Assembly (NCBI RefSeq): GCF_004346185.1
Contig: NZ_SMAI01000003.1
Coordinates: forward strand, 124,001 to 188,000
Source: Aquabacter spiritensis
Lineage (GTDB): Bacteria > Pseudomonadota > Alphaproteobacteria > Rhizobiales > Xanthobacteraceae
DNA length: 64,000 nt
Reading direction: 5' to 3'
The notes below the pieces were generated by a model. The model was not told the origin of the DNA, searched no databases, and was given only the letters and a program-made list of their open reading frames with translations. Position 1 is the first letter of the stretch. Every line of letters starts with the position of its first letter. This document shows, in pieces, positions 55,029 through 63,010 of the stretch. The position numbers and the translations under genes were made by a program.

Positions 55029-55772
55029 ATGTCCTCCCCCGATGCCGTCCTCAGCTTCGTGCGCCCCGTGCCCCCGCCGCGCCGTGTCACCCTCGACGCC
55101 AAGCCGCAGCGCGCCGAGATCGACCTCGCGCGCACCGCGCTCATCGTCGTCGACATGCAGAACGACTTTCTGCATCCCGACGGCTGGTTTCCCCGCCTCG
55201 GCTTCGATCCGGCGCCGCTGGCGGCGATCATCCCGCAGCTCATCGCCGTCACCGGCGCGGCGCGGGCCGCCGGCCTGCCGGTCGTCTGGCTCAATTGGGG
55301 CGTGCGCGCTGACCGCGCCGAACTCTCCCACCCCTGGATCGAAAAGGCGTCGGCCTGCGGCACCCGTCCGGTCTATGCCGATCCGGGGGCGGCGGGCCGC
55401 GGCCGCATCCTGGTGGCGAGCGACTGGGGCGCGCAATTGGTCGACGAACTGGTGCCGGACCCGGCGGATCTGATCGTCCACAAGCACCGGCTCTCGGGCT
55501 TCCACGACAACGAACTCGACACCGTGCTGCGCAACCGCGGCATCGACACCCTGCTGTTCGCCGGCGTGAACACAGACCGCTGCGTCTTCTCCAGTCTCTG
55601 CGACGCGAGCTTCCTCGGCTATGGCTGCCTGATGGTGGAGGATGCCTGTACCACCGGCTCGCCGGCCTATGTCACCGAGGCGATCCATTACCTCGTGCGC
55701 CTGCTCTACGGCGTCACGCTCACCAGCGCCGACCTGATGGCCGCGCTCGCCCCCGCTTCCGCCGACCAATAA
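55029..55772 (+). CDS. Isochorismatase-fold cysteine hydrolase (biuret / N-carbamoyl / ureidoacrylate hydrolase-like)
   Basis: A 247-residue enzyme with the complete catalytic triad Asp42 (VVDMQNDFLHP), Lys152 (VHKHRLSGF) and Cys185 (GVNTDRCVFSSLCD). HKxRxSGFHDNELDxxLRxRGI resembles RutB and biuret hydrolases. Such enzymes release ammonia from terminal ureido groups. Its operon with a barbiturase/cyanuric acid hydrolase makes biuret a good candidate, and N-carbamoyl compounds from the cyclic amidohydrolase are the alternative. The first gene of the cluster, divergent from LysR. Confidence 0.85.
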   Translation: MSSPDAVLSFVRPVPPPRRVTLDAKPQRAEIDLARTALIVVDMQNDFLHPDGWFPRLGFDPAPLAAIIPQLIAVTGAARAAGLPVVWLNWGVRADRAELSHPWIEKASACGTRPVYADPGAAGRGRILVASDWGAQLVDELVPDPADLIVHKHRLSGFHDNELDTVLRNRGIDTLLFAGVNTDRCVFSSLCDASFLGYGCLMVEDACTTGSPAYVTEAIHYLVRLLYGVTLTSADLMAALAPASADQ

Positions 55773-55795
55773 CAAACCAGACGGGATCCCGCACC

Positions 55796-56836
55796 ATGAC
55801 GCTTCGAACCCTTACCCGACGCCTCGCCTTGGGGCTCGTTCTCGGCTTGGCCGGCGGCGCGCTCGCCGGCGCGCCGGCGCATGCCGACACCAAGCTGAAA
55901 GTCGTGCTCAACTGGAAGTATCAGGGGCCGCAGGGCATGTTCTTCCTGGCCCAGGACCGCGGCTATTTCAAAGCCGAGGGCCTCGACGTCTCGTTCGACC
56001 AGGGCAACGGCTCCGGCGCGGCCGTGCCTTTGGTCGCGAACGGCACCTATGACATGGGCTTCGGCGACATCAATGCGCTGATCGAGCTGGTCGCGAAGAA
56101 GCCCGTCGATGCGCCGATCGCGGTCTATGTGATGTTCAACCAGCCGCCCTTCACCATCGCGGTGAAAGCGGACAGCCCGATCAAGACGCCGAAGGATCTG
56201 GAAGGCAAGACGCTCGGCGGCGCTGCCAATGACGGTGCGCTGAAGCTGTTCCCCGCTTTCTGCAAGCTCGCCAAGATCGACTGCACGACCATCAAGATCA
56301 CCAATATGCAGCCGAATCTGCGCGAGCAGATGCTGATGCAGGGGCAGGTCGACGGCGTGTTCGGCTACGTCAATACGATCCGCTTCTCCGCCAAGATGAT
56401 CGGGGTCGGCGAGGACAAGCTGCGCTACATCAATTTCGGCGAATACGGCATGGATCTCTATTCCAACGGGATCATCGTCTCGTCGGACCTGGTGAAATCC
56501 AAGCCCGAGGCGATCAAGGGCTTCCTCCGCGCGCTCAACAAGGGCGTGATCGACATGCTGAAGGACCCGGACGCGGCGGTCGCGGCGGTCGCCAAGCGCG
56601 AGCCGCTGATCAAGGTTCCGGTCGAGCGCGAGCGGCTCGACGCCACCCTGAAGGCCGAGATGAACCATCCCGAGATCGCCAAGATCGGCCTCGGCAATGT
56701 CGATCCGGCGCGGCTGAAACTGGCGATCGACATTCTGGTGGACGCCAACAATCTGCCGACCACGCCGAAGGTCGATCAGATCTTCACGCCGGCCTTCCTG
56801 CCGCCGGTCGCCGATCTGCCGAAGTCGCTGTTCTGA
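55796..56836 (+). CDS. ABC transporter substrate-binding protein (NMT1/THI5-like)
   Basis: A 346-residue periplasmic protein with a signal peptide ending AHA near residue 30. LKVVLNWKYQGPQGMFFLAQ and GYFKAEGLDVSFDQGNGSGA are typical of the NMT1/THI5 binding-protein group, whose members bind pyrimidine-like or other flat nitrogen compounds. It starts 23 bases after the hydrolase. The ATPase and permease of the same importer lie 2.3 kb downstream, so two catabolic genes are inserted in the transporter. Confidence 0.92.
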   Translation: MTLRTLTRRLALGLVLGLAGGALAGAPAHADTKLKVVLNWKYQGPQGMFFLAQDRGYFKAEGLDVSFDQGNGSGAAVPLVANGTYDMGFGDINALIELVAKKPVDAPIAVYVMFNQPPFTIAVKADSPIKTPKDLEGKTLGGAANDGALKLFPAFCKLAKIDCTTIKITNMQPNLREQMLMQGQVDGVFGYVNTIRFSAKMIGVGEDKLRYINFGEYGMDLYSNGIIVSSDLVKSKPEAIKGFLRALNKGVIDMLKDPDAAVAAVAKREPLIKVPVERERLDATLKAEMNHPEIAKIGLGNVDPARLKLAIDILVDANNLPTTPKVDQIFTPAFLPPVADLPKSLF

Positions 56837-56865
56837 GCCGGCCGGCATCCACTTGCACCACGGGA

Positions 56866-56887
56866 CCACGGCCGGCTCCGGCCGTGG
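56866..56887 (+). terminator. 22-base perfect hairpin after the binding-protein gene
   Basis: CCACGGCCGG (56866-56875) and CCGGCCGTGG (56878-56887) pair perfectly with a two-base loop, 30 bases after the binding-protein stop. No T tract follows. Such hairpins commonly protect binding-protein mRNA or reduce read-through, giving more binding protein than downstream enzymes. Confidence 0.55.
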
Positions 56888-56925
56888 CGCCACCCGACAC
56901 CGGAACCCCGAAGACCGGACATAAA

Positions 56926-57717
56926 ATGGATCTCAATCTCAAGGATCGCGTCGCGATCATCACCGGCCCGGCCAAGGGCATGGGCGCCGCGGTCACCCGG
57001 GCCTTCGCGGCGGAGGGCTGCCGCCTCGTCTTGGTCGGCCGAGACGTCGCGGCGATCACGCCGGTGGCCGAGGAGGTCCGCAGGACGGGCGCCGAGGCGC
57101 TCGTCACCGCTTGCGACCTCACCGATGCGGCGGCCTGCGAGGCGGCGGTGGCGCGCGCGGTGGAGACGTTTGGCGGCGTCGACATCCTGGTCAATGTCGC
57201 CGGCGGCTCCGGGCCGATCGGCAAGAGCGGCATGGAGACGACGCCGGAGGAGTTCGACGAGATCGTCACGCTCAACATGAACGGCTGCTTCCACACCATC
57301 CGCGCCGTCCTGCCTTTCATGGTGGCGCAGAAATACGGCAAGATCGTCAATGTGGGCGGCACGTTTGGGCTGCGCGGCCGGGCCGGGCGGATGGCCTATT
57401 CGGCCTCCAAATGGGGCCTGCGCGGCATCACCAAGAGCTTCGCCCTGGAGGTCGGGCCGTCCAATGTGAACGTCAATTGCGTCGCGCCGGGCATGGTCGA
57501 CGGCCCGCGCTTCCGCGACAAGGTCTGCGCCGACATGGCCCGCAAGCAGAACATCACGGTCGAGGAGGCGATGCGGCGCCATGCCGAGGATTATGCGCTG
57601 CGGCGCGTGACGACGGACGCGGACGTGGCCAATGCCTGCCTCTTCCTCGCCAGCGACGTGTCGCGCCAGCTCACCGGCATCGACCTCCCGGTCGATGGCG
57701 GCTGGGCGATGCTGTGA
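56926..57717 (+). CDS. Short-chain dehydrogenase/reductase with an altered catalytic serine
   Basis: A 263-residue SDR with the cofactor motif TGPAKGMG (residues 13-20) and YSASK (Tyr158, Lys162). At the position of the catalytic Ser, 13 residues before Tyr158, it has Gly145 in VNVGGTFGLRG, with Thr146 next to it. Either Thr takes over or the enzyme does different chemistry. It starts 38 bases after the hairpin and ends 10 bases before the amidohydrolase. Its substrate is presumably an intermediate of the cluster. Confidence 0.85.
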   Translation: MDLNLKDRVAIITGPAKGMGAAVTRAFAAEGCRLVLVGRDVAAITPVAEEVRRTGAEALVTACDLTDAAACEAAVARAVETFGGVDILVNVAGGSGPIGKSGMETTPEEFDEIVTLNMNGCFHTIRAVLPFMVAQKYGKIVNVGGTFGLRGRAGRMAYSASKWGLRGITKSFALEVGPSNVNVNCVAPGMVDGPRFRDKVCADMARKQNITVEEAMRRHAEDYALRRVTTDADVANACLFLASDVSRQLTGIDLPVDGGWAML

Positions 57718-57727
57718 GGACGGGGCG

Positions 57728-59173
57728 ATGAATGCGATGGCGCGGGAGGCCGACCTCCTCATCCGGAACGGGCGCGTGGTGACGCCGGACGAGGTGTCCG
57801 AGGCCTGCGTGGCGGTGCGCGACGGGCGCATCGTGGCGGTGGGCGCGGCGGACGCGATGCCGCCGGCGCGGGAGACCTTCGACGCCGCCGGCCTGCACAT
57901 CCTGCCCGGCGCGATCGACGTGCACGTGCATTTCCGCGATCCCGGCTACACCCACAAGGAGGATTTCGAAAGCGGCACGGCCGCGGCCGCGTTCGGCGGC
58001 GTGACCACCGTCTTCGACATGCCCAACACCCTGCCGACCGTCGCCACCGGCGCGGCGCTGGCGCAGAAGCATGCCGTCGCCGCGGCCAAGGCCTGCGTCG
58101 ATTACGGGCTCTATGCCGTGCTGGGCGAAGAGAGCCTCGATCACCTGCCGGATCTGATCGCGGGCGGCATCATCGGCTTCAAGCTCTATATGGGCAACAC
58201 GTTCGGGCGGATCCCTTCGCCCTCGACCGGGGCGATGCTGGAGGCGTTCGAGCGCGTCGCGCCGACCGGCCTGCGCATCGCGCTCCACGCCGAGACCAAT
58301 TCGATCATGGAGCGGCGCCAGGCGCGCCTCGCCGCGTCCGGCCGCAGCGACCCGCTCGCCCATCTCGCCTCGCGCCCGGCGGTGGTGGCGGTGGAGGCGG
58401 TGGCGCGCGCCGCCATCCTCGCCGAATGGACCGGGGCGCGGATCCATGTCCTGCACATCTCCTCCGCCGCCGAACTCGCGCCGCTGCGCGATGCGCGGGC
58501 GCGCGGCGTCGACGTCACGGGCGAGACCTGCCCGCATTATCTCCTCCTCGGCACCGCGGATTATGCCCGCTGCGGGGGCGTGATCCGGGTCAATCCGCCG
58601 GTGCGCGAGGCCGACAATCACGGCCCGCTCTGGGCGGCGCTGCGCGACGGCACGATCGACATGATCGCCACCGACCACGCCCCCCACACCCCCGAGGAGA
58701 AGACCCGCGCCGACATCTGGGCGGTCGATTGCGGCTTTCCCGGCGTCGAGAGCCAGATGCCGCTGATGCTGAGCGGGGTCGCGCAGGGGCACTATTCGGT
58801 GTGCGATTATGTCCGCTGGAGCGCGGAGAACCCGGCCAAGGTCTTCGGCCTCCACCCGCGCAAGGGGGCGGTGGCGGTGGGCGCGGACGCGGACTTCGCC
58901 TTTGTCGATCTCGCGCGGCGCTGGACGCTGCGCGATGCCGATCTGCAGTCCCGCTCCAAGATCTCGCCCTGGGACGGGCGTGCCGTCACCGGCCTGCCGG
59001 TCCATACCATGGTGCGCGGCCGCTTCGTGATGCGCGACCGGGCGCTGGTCCCCGGCAGCGCGGGCTTCGGGCGCTCCGTCCACCCGCTCCAATCCATGCC
59101 CCCCGCCCAGCCGCGCCACCAAGACCAGAGCCTCGCGGCGGTGACGGCGCAGCGCCCGGAGGCGGCGGAATGA
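57728..59173 (+). CDS. Cyclic amidohydrolase (dihydroorotase / allantoinase / hydantoinase type)
   Basis: A 481-residue metal enzyme of the amidohydrolase superfamily. Ligands visible: H66-x-H68 (DVHVHFRDPGYTHKEDFESG), the carbamylated Lys152 in GFKLYMGN, His187, His243 in HVLHISS and Asp316 in ATDHAPH, a complete binuclear set. CPHYLLL and the FRDPGYTHKED region favour allantoinase/dihydroorotase-like proteins. The start has GAGG 8 bases upstream. It would open a five- or six-membered cyclic ureide to an N-carbamoyl acid. It overlaps the ATPase gene by 4 bases. Confidence 0.88.
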   Translation: MNAMAREADLLIRNGRVVTPDEVSEACVAVRDGRIVAVGAADAMPPARETFDAAGLHILPGAIDVHVHFRDPGYTHKEDFESGTAAAAFGGVTTVFDMPNTLPTVATGAALAQKHAVAAAKACVDYGLYAVLGEESLDHLPDLIAGGIIGFKLYMGNTFGRIPSPSTGAMLEAFERVAPTGLRIALHAETNSIMERRQARLAASGRSDPLAHLASRPAVVAVEAVARAAILAEWTGARIHVLHISSAAELAPLRDARARGVDVTGETCPHYLLLGTADYARCGGVIRVNPPVREADNHGPLWAALRDGTIDMIATDHAPHTPEEKTRADIWAVDCGFPGVESQMPLMLSGVAQGHYSVCDYVRWSAENPAKVFGLHPRKGAVAVGADADFAFVDLARRWTLRDADLQSRSKISPWDGRAVTGLPVHTMVRGRFVMRDRALVPGSAGFGRSVHPLQSMPPAQPRHQDQSLAAVTAQRPEAAE

Positions 59174-60006
59174 CCGAGGATGCGCGCGCCTTCGTCCAGC
59201 TCCAGGACGTCACCCTCGCTTATGGCCGGGGCGAGCGGAGGGTCGCGGCCCTGGGCAAGACCGACCTTTCCATCGCCAAGGGCGATTTCGTCGCTCTGGT
59301 CGGGCCGTCCGGCTGCGGCAAGTCGACCATCCTGAAGCTCGTGACGGGCCTCATCCCGGCGTCGTCGGGCTGGGTCTTCGTCGCCGGCCGCGAGGTCGGC
59401 GCCGAGCCGGTGCGGGTCGGCATGGCGTTCCAGAACCCGACCTTGCTGCCCTGGCTGTCGATCCGCGACAATGTCATGCTGCCGCTGAAGATCGTCCCGC
59501 CGTTCCGGCAGGAGTTCCGGGCCAAGCGGCGCGGCGAGTTCCGCGACCGGGCCGACGCGCTGCTCGCCCAGGTCGGCCTGTCCGGCTTCGGCGACAAATT
59601 TCCCTGGCAGCTCTCCGGCGGCATGCTGCAGCGCGCCTCCTTGTGCCGCGCGCTGATCCACGATCCGCAATTGCTGATGCTGGACGAGCCGTTCGGCGCG
59701 CTGGACCAGTTCACCCGCGAGGAATTGTGGGGGATTCTCCAGGAATTGTGGATGGACCGGCGGCCGACCGTGCTGCTCGTCACCCACGATCTGAAGGAAG
59801 CGAGCTTTCTCGCGACCCGGGTCTGCGTGATGCGCGCCCGGCCGGGGCGCATCGTCGAGGACAGCTTCGTCGACTTCCCCCGCCCCCGCACCATCGAGAT
59901 GACCTACGAGCCGGGTTTCGTGGCGCTGACCCAAAGGCTGCGCGAACGGATCGTCTCGGCGCGGGGCGATGCCGCCGCGGCCGATCTTCAGGAGATCCCC
60001 GCATGA
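59170..60006 (+). CDS. ABC transporter ATP-binding protein (nitrate/taurine/NMT1 type)
   Basis: A 278-residue ATPase with Walker A GPSGCGKST, Q-loop AFQNPTLLPWLSI, signature LSGGMLQR, Walker B LLMLDEPFGALD and H-loop VTHD. It overlaps the amidohydrolase and permease genes by 4 bases each. It drives the importer whose binding protein is 2.3 kb upstream. Confidence 0.94.
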   Translation: MTEDARAFVQLQDVTLAYGRGERRVAALGKTDLSIAKGDFVALVGPSGCGKSTILKLVTGLIPASSGWVFVAGREVGAEPVRVGMAFQNPTLLPWLSIRDNVMLPLKIVPPFRQEFRAKRRGEFRDRADALLAQVGLSGFGDKFPWQLSGGMLQRASLCRALIHDPQLLMLDEPFGALDQFTREELWGILQELWMDRRPTVLLVTHDLKEASFLATRVCVMRARPGRIVEDSFVDFPRPRTIEMTYEPGFVALTQRLRERIVSARGDAAAADLQEIPA

Positions 60007-60776
60007 CACCCGGCTGGCGCCGTCATTTGCAATCCGCCGCGGTCATCGTCGGCTTCTTCGTGCTCTGGGAATTGGCCTGCATCGTCTTCCACATCAAGGA
60101 GATCGTGCTGCCGCGGCCGACCCAGATCCTGTTCACCCTGTGGGAGCGCGCGCCCGCGATCTGGCCGCACACGCTCCAGACCCTGTACACGACCCTCGTC
60201 GGCTTCGCCCTCGGCATCGTCTCCGGGGTGCTGATCGGCGCGCTGATCGGCTCCTCGCGCCTCGCTTATGATGTCGGCTACCCGCTTCTGATCGGCTTCT
60301 CCTCGATCCCCAAGGTGGCGGTGGTGCCGATCTTCGTCCTGTGGTTCGGCGCCGGCACCGTGCCGGCCGTGCTCACGGCGATGATCATGAGCCTGTTTCC
60401 GATCGTCGTGAACGTCGCGACCGGCCTCGCCACCACCGAGCCGGAGCTGGAGGACGTGATGAAGGCGCTGCGCGCCAGCAAGTTCGACATCCTGATGAAT
60501 GTCGGCCTGCCGCGCGCCATGCCCTATTTCTTCGCCTCGCTGAAAGTGTCGGTGACGCTCGCCTTCGTCGGCACCGTGATCGCCGAGACCGTGGCCTCCA
60601 ATCTCGGCATCGGCAATCTGATGATGATCGCCTCCTCCTCCTTCGACGTGCCCTTGGTGTTCGCCGGCCTTCTGGTTCTGGCGCTGCTCGGGGTCGGCCT
60701 CTACGCCATCTTCTCCCTGATCGAGGGGCGGGTGATCGGCTGGGCCAAGCGGAAGGACGAGTTCGCGCTCGGCTGA
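60003..60776 (+). CDS. ABC transporter permease (nitrate/taurine/NMT1 type)
   Basis: A 257-residue inner-membrane protein with about six helices and the ATPase-contact loop (DVMKALRASKFDILMNVGLP). LPRPTQILFTLWERAPAIW near the start is typical of SsuC/ThiX-like permeases. The start overlaps the ATPase stop by 4 bases. It ends 33 bases before the ring-opening hydrolase, so transport and catabolism are one transcript. Confidence 0.94.
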   Translation: MTPGWRRHLQSAAVIVGFFVLWELACIVFHIKEIVLPRPTQILFTLWERAPAIWPHTLQTLYTTLVGFALGIVSGVLIGALIGSSRLAYDVGYPLLIGFSSIPKVAVVPIFVLWFGAGTVPAVLTAMIMSLFPIVVNVATGLATTEPELEDVMKALRASKFDILMNVGLPRAMPYFFASLKVSVTLAFVGTVIAETVASNLGIGNLMMIASSSFDVPLVFAGLLVLALLGVGLYAIFSLIEGRVIGWAKRKDEFALG

Positions 60777-60809
60777 CCGCCGGGCCTGCGCCATTCGAAG
60801 AGAGCCCCC

Positions 60810-61883
60810 ATGCCCATCGCCAAGGTTACCCGCATTTCCGCGTCGGCGCCGGACGACGTCGCCGGCCTCGAGACCGCGATCGCGCGCGGCGACATCCGCC
60901 CCGAGGGGATCCTCGCGATCTTCGGCAAGACCGAGGGCAATGGCTGCGTCAACGATTTTTCGCGCGGCTTCGCGGCCCAGTCGCTCGGCGCGATGCTGGA
61001 GCGGCATGTCGGCGCCGCGGCGCGCGAGGTGTGCCTCGTCATGTCGGGCGGCACCGAGGGCGGCCTCTCGCCCCATTGGCTGGTGCTCGAACGCGGCGAG
61101 GGCATGGCGGAGCCGGGGCCGGCGCTGGCCATCGGCCGCGCCCATACCGCCGCGCTCGCGCCGGAGCATCTCGGGCGGATGGGGCAGGTGGAGCAGGTGG
61201 CGGACGCGGTCCGGCGCGCCATGGCGGCGGCCGATATTGCCGATCCGCACGCCGTGCATTTCGTCCAGGTCAAATGCCCGCTTCTGACCGCGGCGCGGAT
61301 CGGCGCGGCGCAGGCGCGGGGGGCCTCGGTCGCCACCACCGACACGCTGAAATCAATGGGCCTGTCGCGGGCGGCGAGCGCGCTCGGCATCGCCCTGGCG
61401 CTCGGCGAAGTGGCGCACGGGGATCTCGCGGATGCGGCGATCGGCACCGATGCCGGCTTGTGGTCGGGCCGGGCGAGCTGTTCCAGCGGCATCGAACTGA
61501 TGGGGCACGAAGTCGTGGTGCTCGGCATGTCCCCGGTTTGGTCCGGGCGGCTCGCCATCGCGCACGGCGTCATGGCCGATGCGATCGACGTCGCGCCGGT
61601 CAAGGCGGCTCTGGCGGCGCTCGGCCTGTCCCCGGACGGAGCCGGCGACCAGATCGTGGTTCTGGCGAAGGCCGAAGCGAGCCGCAGCGGGGCGATCCGC
61701 GGGCGGCGTCACACCATGCTGGACGACAGCGACATATCGGCGACCCGCCATGCCCGCGCCTTTGTCGGCGGGGTTCTGGCGGGGCTGGTCGGGCACACCG
61801 AGCTTTATGTCTCGGGCGGCGCCGAGCATCAGGGGCCCGATGGCGGCGGGCCGGTCGCGCTGATCGCGCCGCGCCCGCTCTGA
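60810..61883 (+). CDS. Ring-opening amidohydrolase: cyanuric acid hydrolase / barbiturase family
   Basis: A 357-residue protein of the rare AtzD/TrzD/barbiturase fold. The three internal repeats each show the Lys and Ser of the family: Lys40 (FGKTEGNG) with Ser79 (VMSGGTEGG), Lys155 (VQVKCPLL) with Ser226 (CSSGIEL), and Lys287 (VLAKAEAS) with Ser335 (VSGGAEHQGP). The family opens cyanuric acid to carboxybiuret or barbituric acid to ureidomalonate; both substrates fit here. Length equals AtzD (about 360). It is the last gene of the importer operon and is convergent with ubiX. Confidence 0.92.
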   Translation: MPIAKVTRISASAPDDVAGLETAIARGDIRPEGILAIFGKTEGNGCVNDFSRGFAAQSLGAMLERHVGAAAREVCLVMSGGTEGGLSPHWLVLERGEGMAEPGPALAIGRAHTAALAPEHLGRMGQVEQVADAVRRAMAAADIADPHAVHFVQVKCPLLTAARIGAAQARGASVATTDTLKSMGLSRAASALGIALALGEVAHGDLADAAIGTDAGLWSGRASCSSGIELMGHEVVVLGMSPVWSGRLAIAHGVMADAIDVAPVKAALAALGLSPDGAGDQIVVLAKAEASRSGAIRGRRHTMLDDSDISATRHARAFVGGVLAGLVGHTELYVSGGAEHQGPDGGGPVALIAPRPL

Positions 61884-61891
61884 CCAAAGGG

Positions 61892-62464
61892 TCAGTCCGC
61901 TTCGGTCTCGCGCCAGCGCTTGGTCAGCTTAAGGCGGATGTCGAACAGATCGAGCGCGCGCGCCACGGTCTGATTGACGATGTCGTCGAGGCTCGTCGGA
62001 CGGTGATAGAAGGCGGGGACCGGCGGCATGATGATCGCCCCGCTCTGCGTCGCCTGCGCCATCAAGGCGATATGGCCGGCGTGCAGCGGCGTCTCGCGCA
62101 GCAGCAGCACGACCCGCCGCCTTTCCTTCAGGCAGACGTCCGCGGCCCGCGCGGTCAGCTCGTCATTGTAGCAATTGGCGATGCCGCTCAGCGTCTTGAT
62201 CGAGCAGGGCGCGACCAGCATGCCGGCGGTGATGAAGGAGCCGGAGGACAGAGCGGCGCCGATATCCTTGGGATTGTAGAGCGCGTCCGCGAGCGCGCGG
62301 ACCTCCTCGGCGCTGTGGTCGGTTTCCTCGGCGATGGTCCGCAGCCCGGCGGGGGTGAGGATGACATGGGTCTCCACGTCCGGAACGTCGCGCAGAAGCT
62401 GCAGCGCGCGGATGCCGTAAATGGCGCCCGAGGCCCCGGTGATGGCAACGATGAGCCGCCTCAT
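61892..62464 (-). CDS. ubiX: Flavin prenyltransferase
   Basis: A 190-residue enzyme that prenylates reduced FMN to make the cofactor of UbiD decarboxylases, used in ubiquinone synthesis. VAITGASGAIYGIRALQLL, the SSGSFITAGMLVAPCSIKTL and the REtPLHAGH segment are diagnostic. The start overlaps the stop of the next upstream gene (ATGA). A UbiD gene is not in this window. Confidence 0.96.
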   Translation of the reverse strand: MRRLIVAITGASGAIYGIRALQLLRDVPDVETHVILTPAGLRTIAEETDHSAEEVRALADALYNPKDIGAALSSGSFITAGMLVAPCSIKTLSGIANCYNDELTARAADVCLKERRRVVLLLRETPLHAGHIALMAQATQSGAIIMPPVPAFYHRPTSLDDIVNQTVARALDLFDIRLKLTKRWRETEAD

Positions 62465-62982
62465 GCCGGGGCGCTCCCGGCGGCGCGGGCGATGATGTCC
62501 ACGGCGTCCTTCTCTTCTGTCTCGAGGGCGCGGCCCGCGGCCGCCGCGACGACGGCTATCATGCCGGCGGCGGCTTTGTCGCGGCCCGCGCCGTCGGGGG
62601 CCGCCGGCGCGAGGGCTTCGCCGAAACGGCCCAGCTCGTCCAGTTCGACCAGTTCGGCGGAGATTTCGAGCCCCTGAAGCTTTTCGCGCAGCCGGGCGGT
62701 CGCCTCCGAGGGGGCCGGCGCCGGCCCGGTCTTGAGGCGGCGGCGCACGGCGCGCAGCGGCCGGACCACCTCCCGGTGCCAGTCGCGCACCAGGGCCTCC
62801 GCCTGCCCGGCCTCCGCCGGGGCGAGCGCGTGGCCGCGCGCCGCGCCCATCCAGGCGGCGAACAGCAGCACATTGACGTCGAGCCCGGTGCGCTCCTGCA
62901 GCAGGAGGCAGGCGGCCGAGACCCCCGCGCGGCCATAGAGCGCGACGGCATAGTCTCTCAGGCGGGAATGGTCCTCGGTCAT
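62461..62982 (-). CDS. TIGR02444-type (DUF2390) protein
   Basis: A 173-residue cytoplasmic protein. RDYAVALYGRAGVSAACLLL and QERTGLDVNVLLFAAWMG near the start match the TIGR02444 family, for which no function is established. It is mostly helical. The start ATG 62982 has GGAG 8 bases upstream and gives the family's normal length. The stop overlaps the ubiX start, so the two are coupled. This pairing recurs in some alphaproteobacteria and may hint at a flavin or quinone link. Confidence 0.85.
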   Translation of the reverse strand: MTEDHSRLRDYAVALYGRAGVSAACLLLQERTGLDVNVLLFAAWMGAARGHALAPAEAGQAEALVRDWHREVVRPLRAVRRRLKTGPAPAPSEATARLREKLQGLEISAELVELDELGRFGEALAPAAPDGAGRDKAAAGMIAVVAAAAGRALETEEKDAVDIIARAAGSAPA

Positions 62983-63010
62983 GCGGTCGCTCCGCAGGTC
63001 GTCGCCGCGA

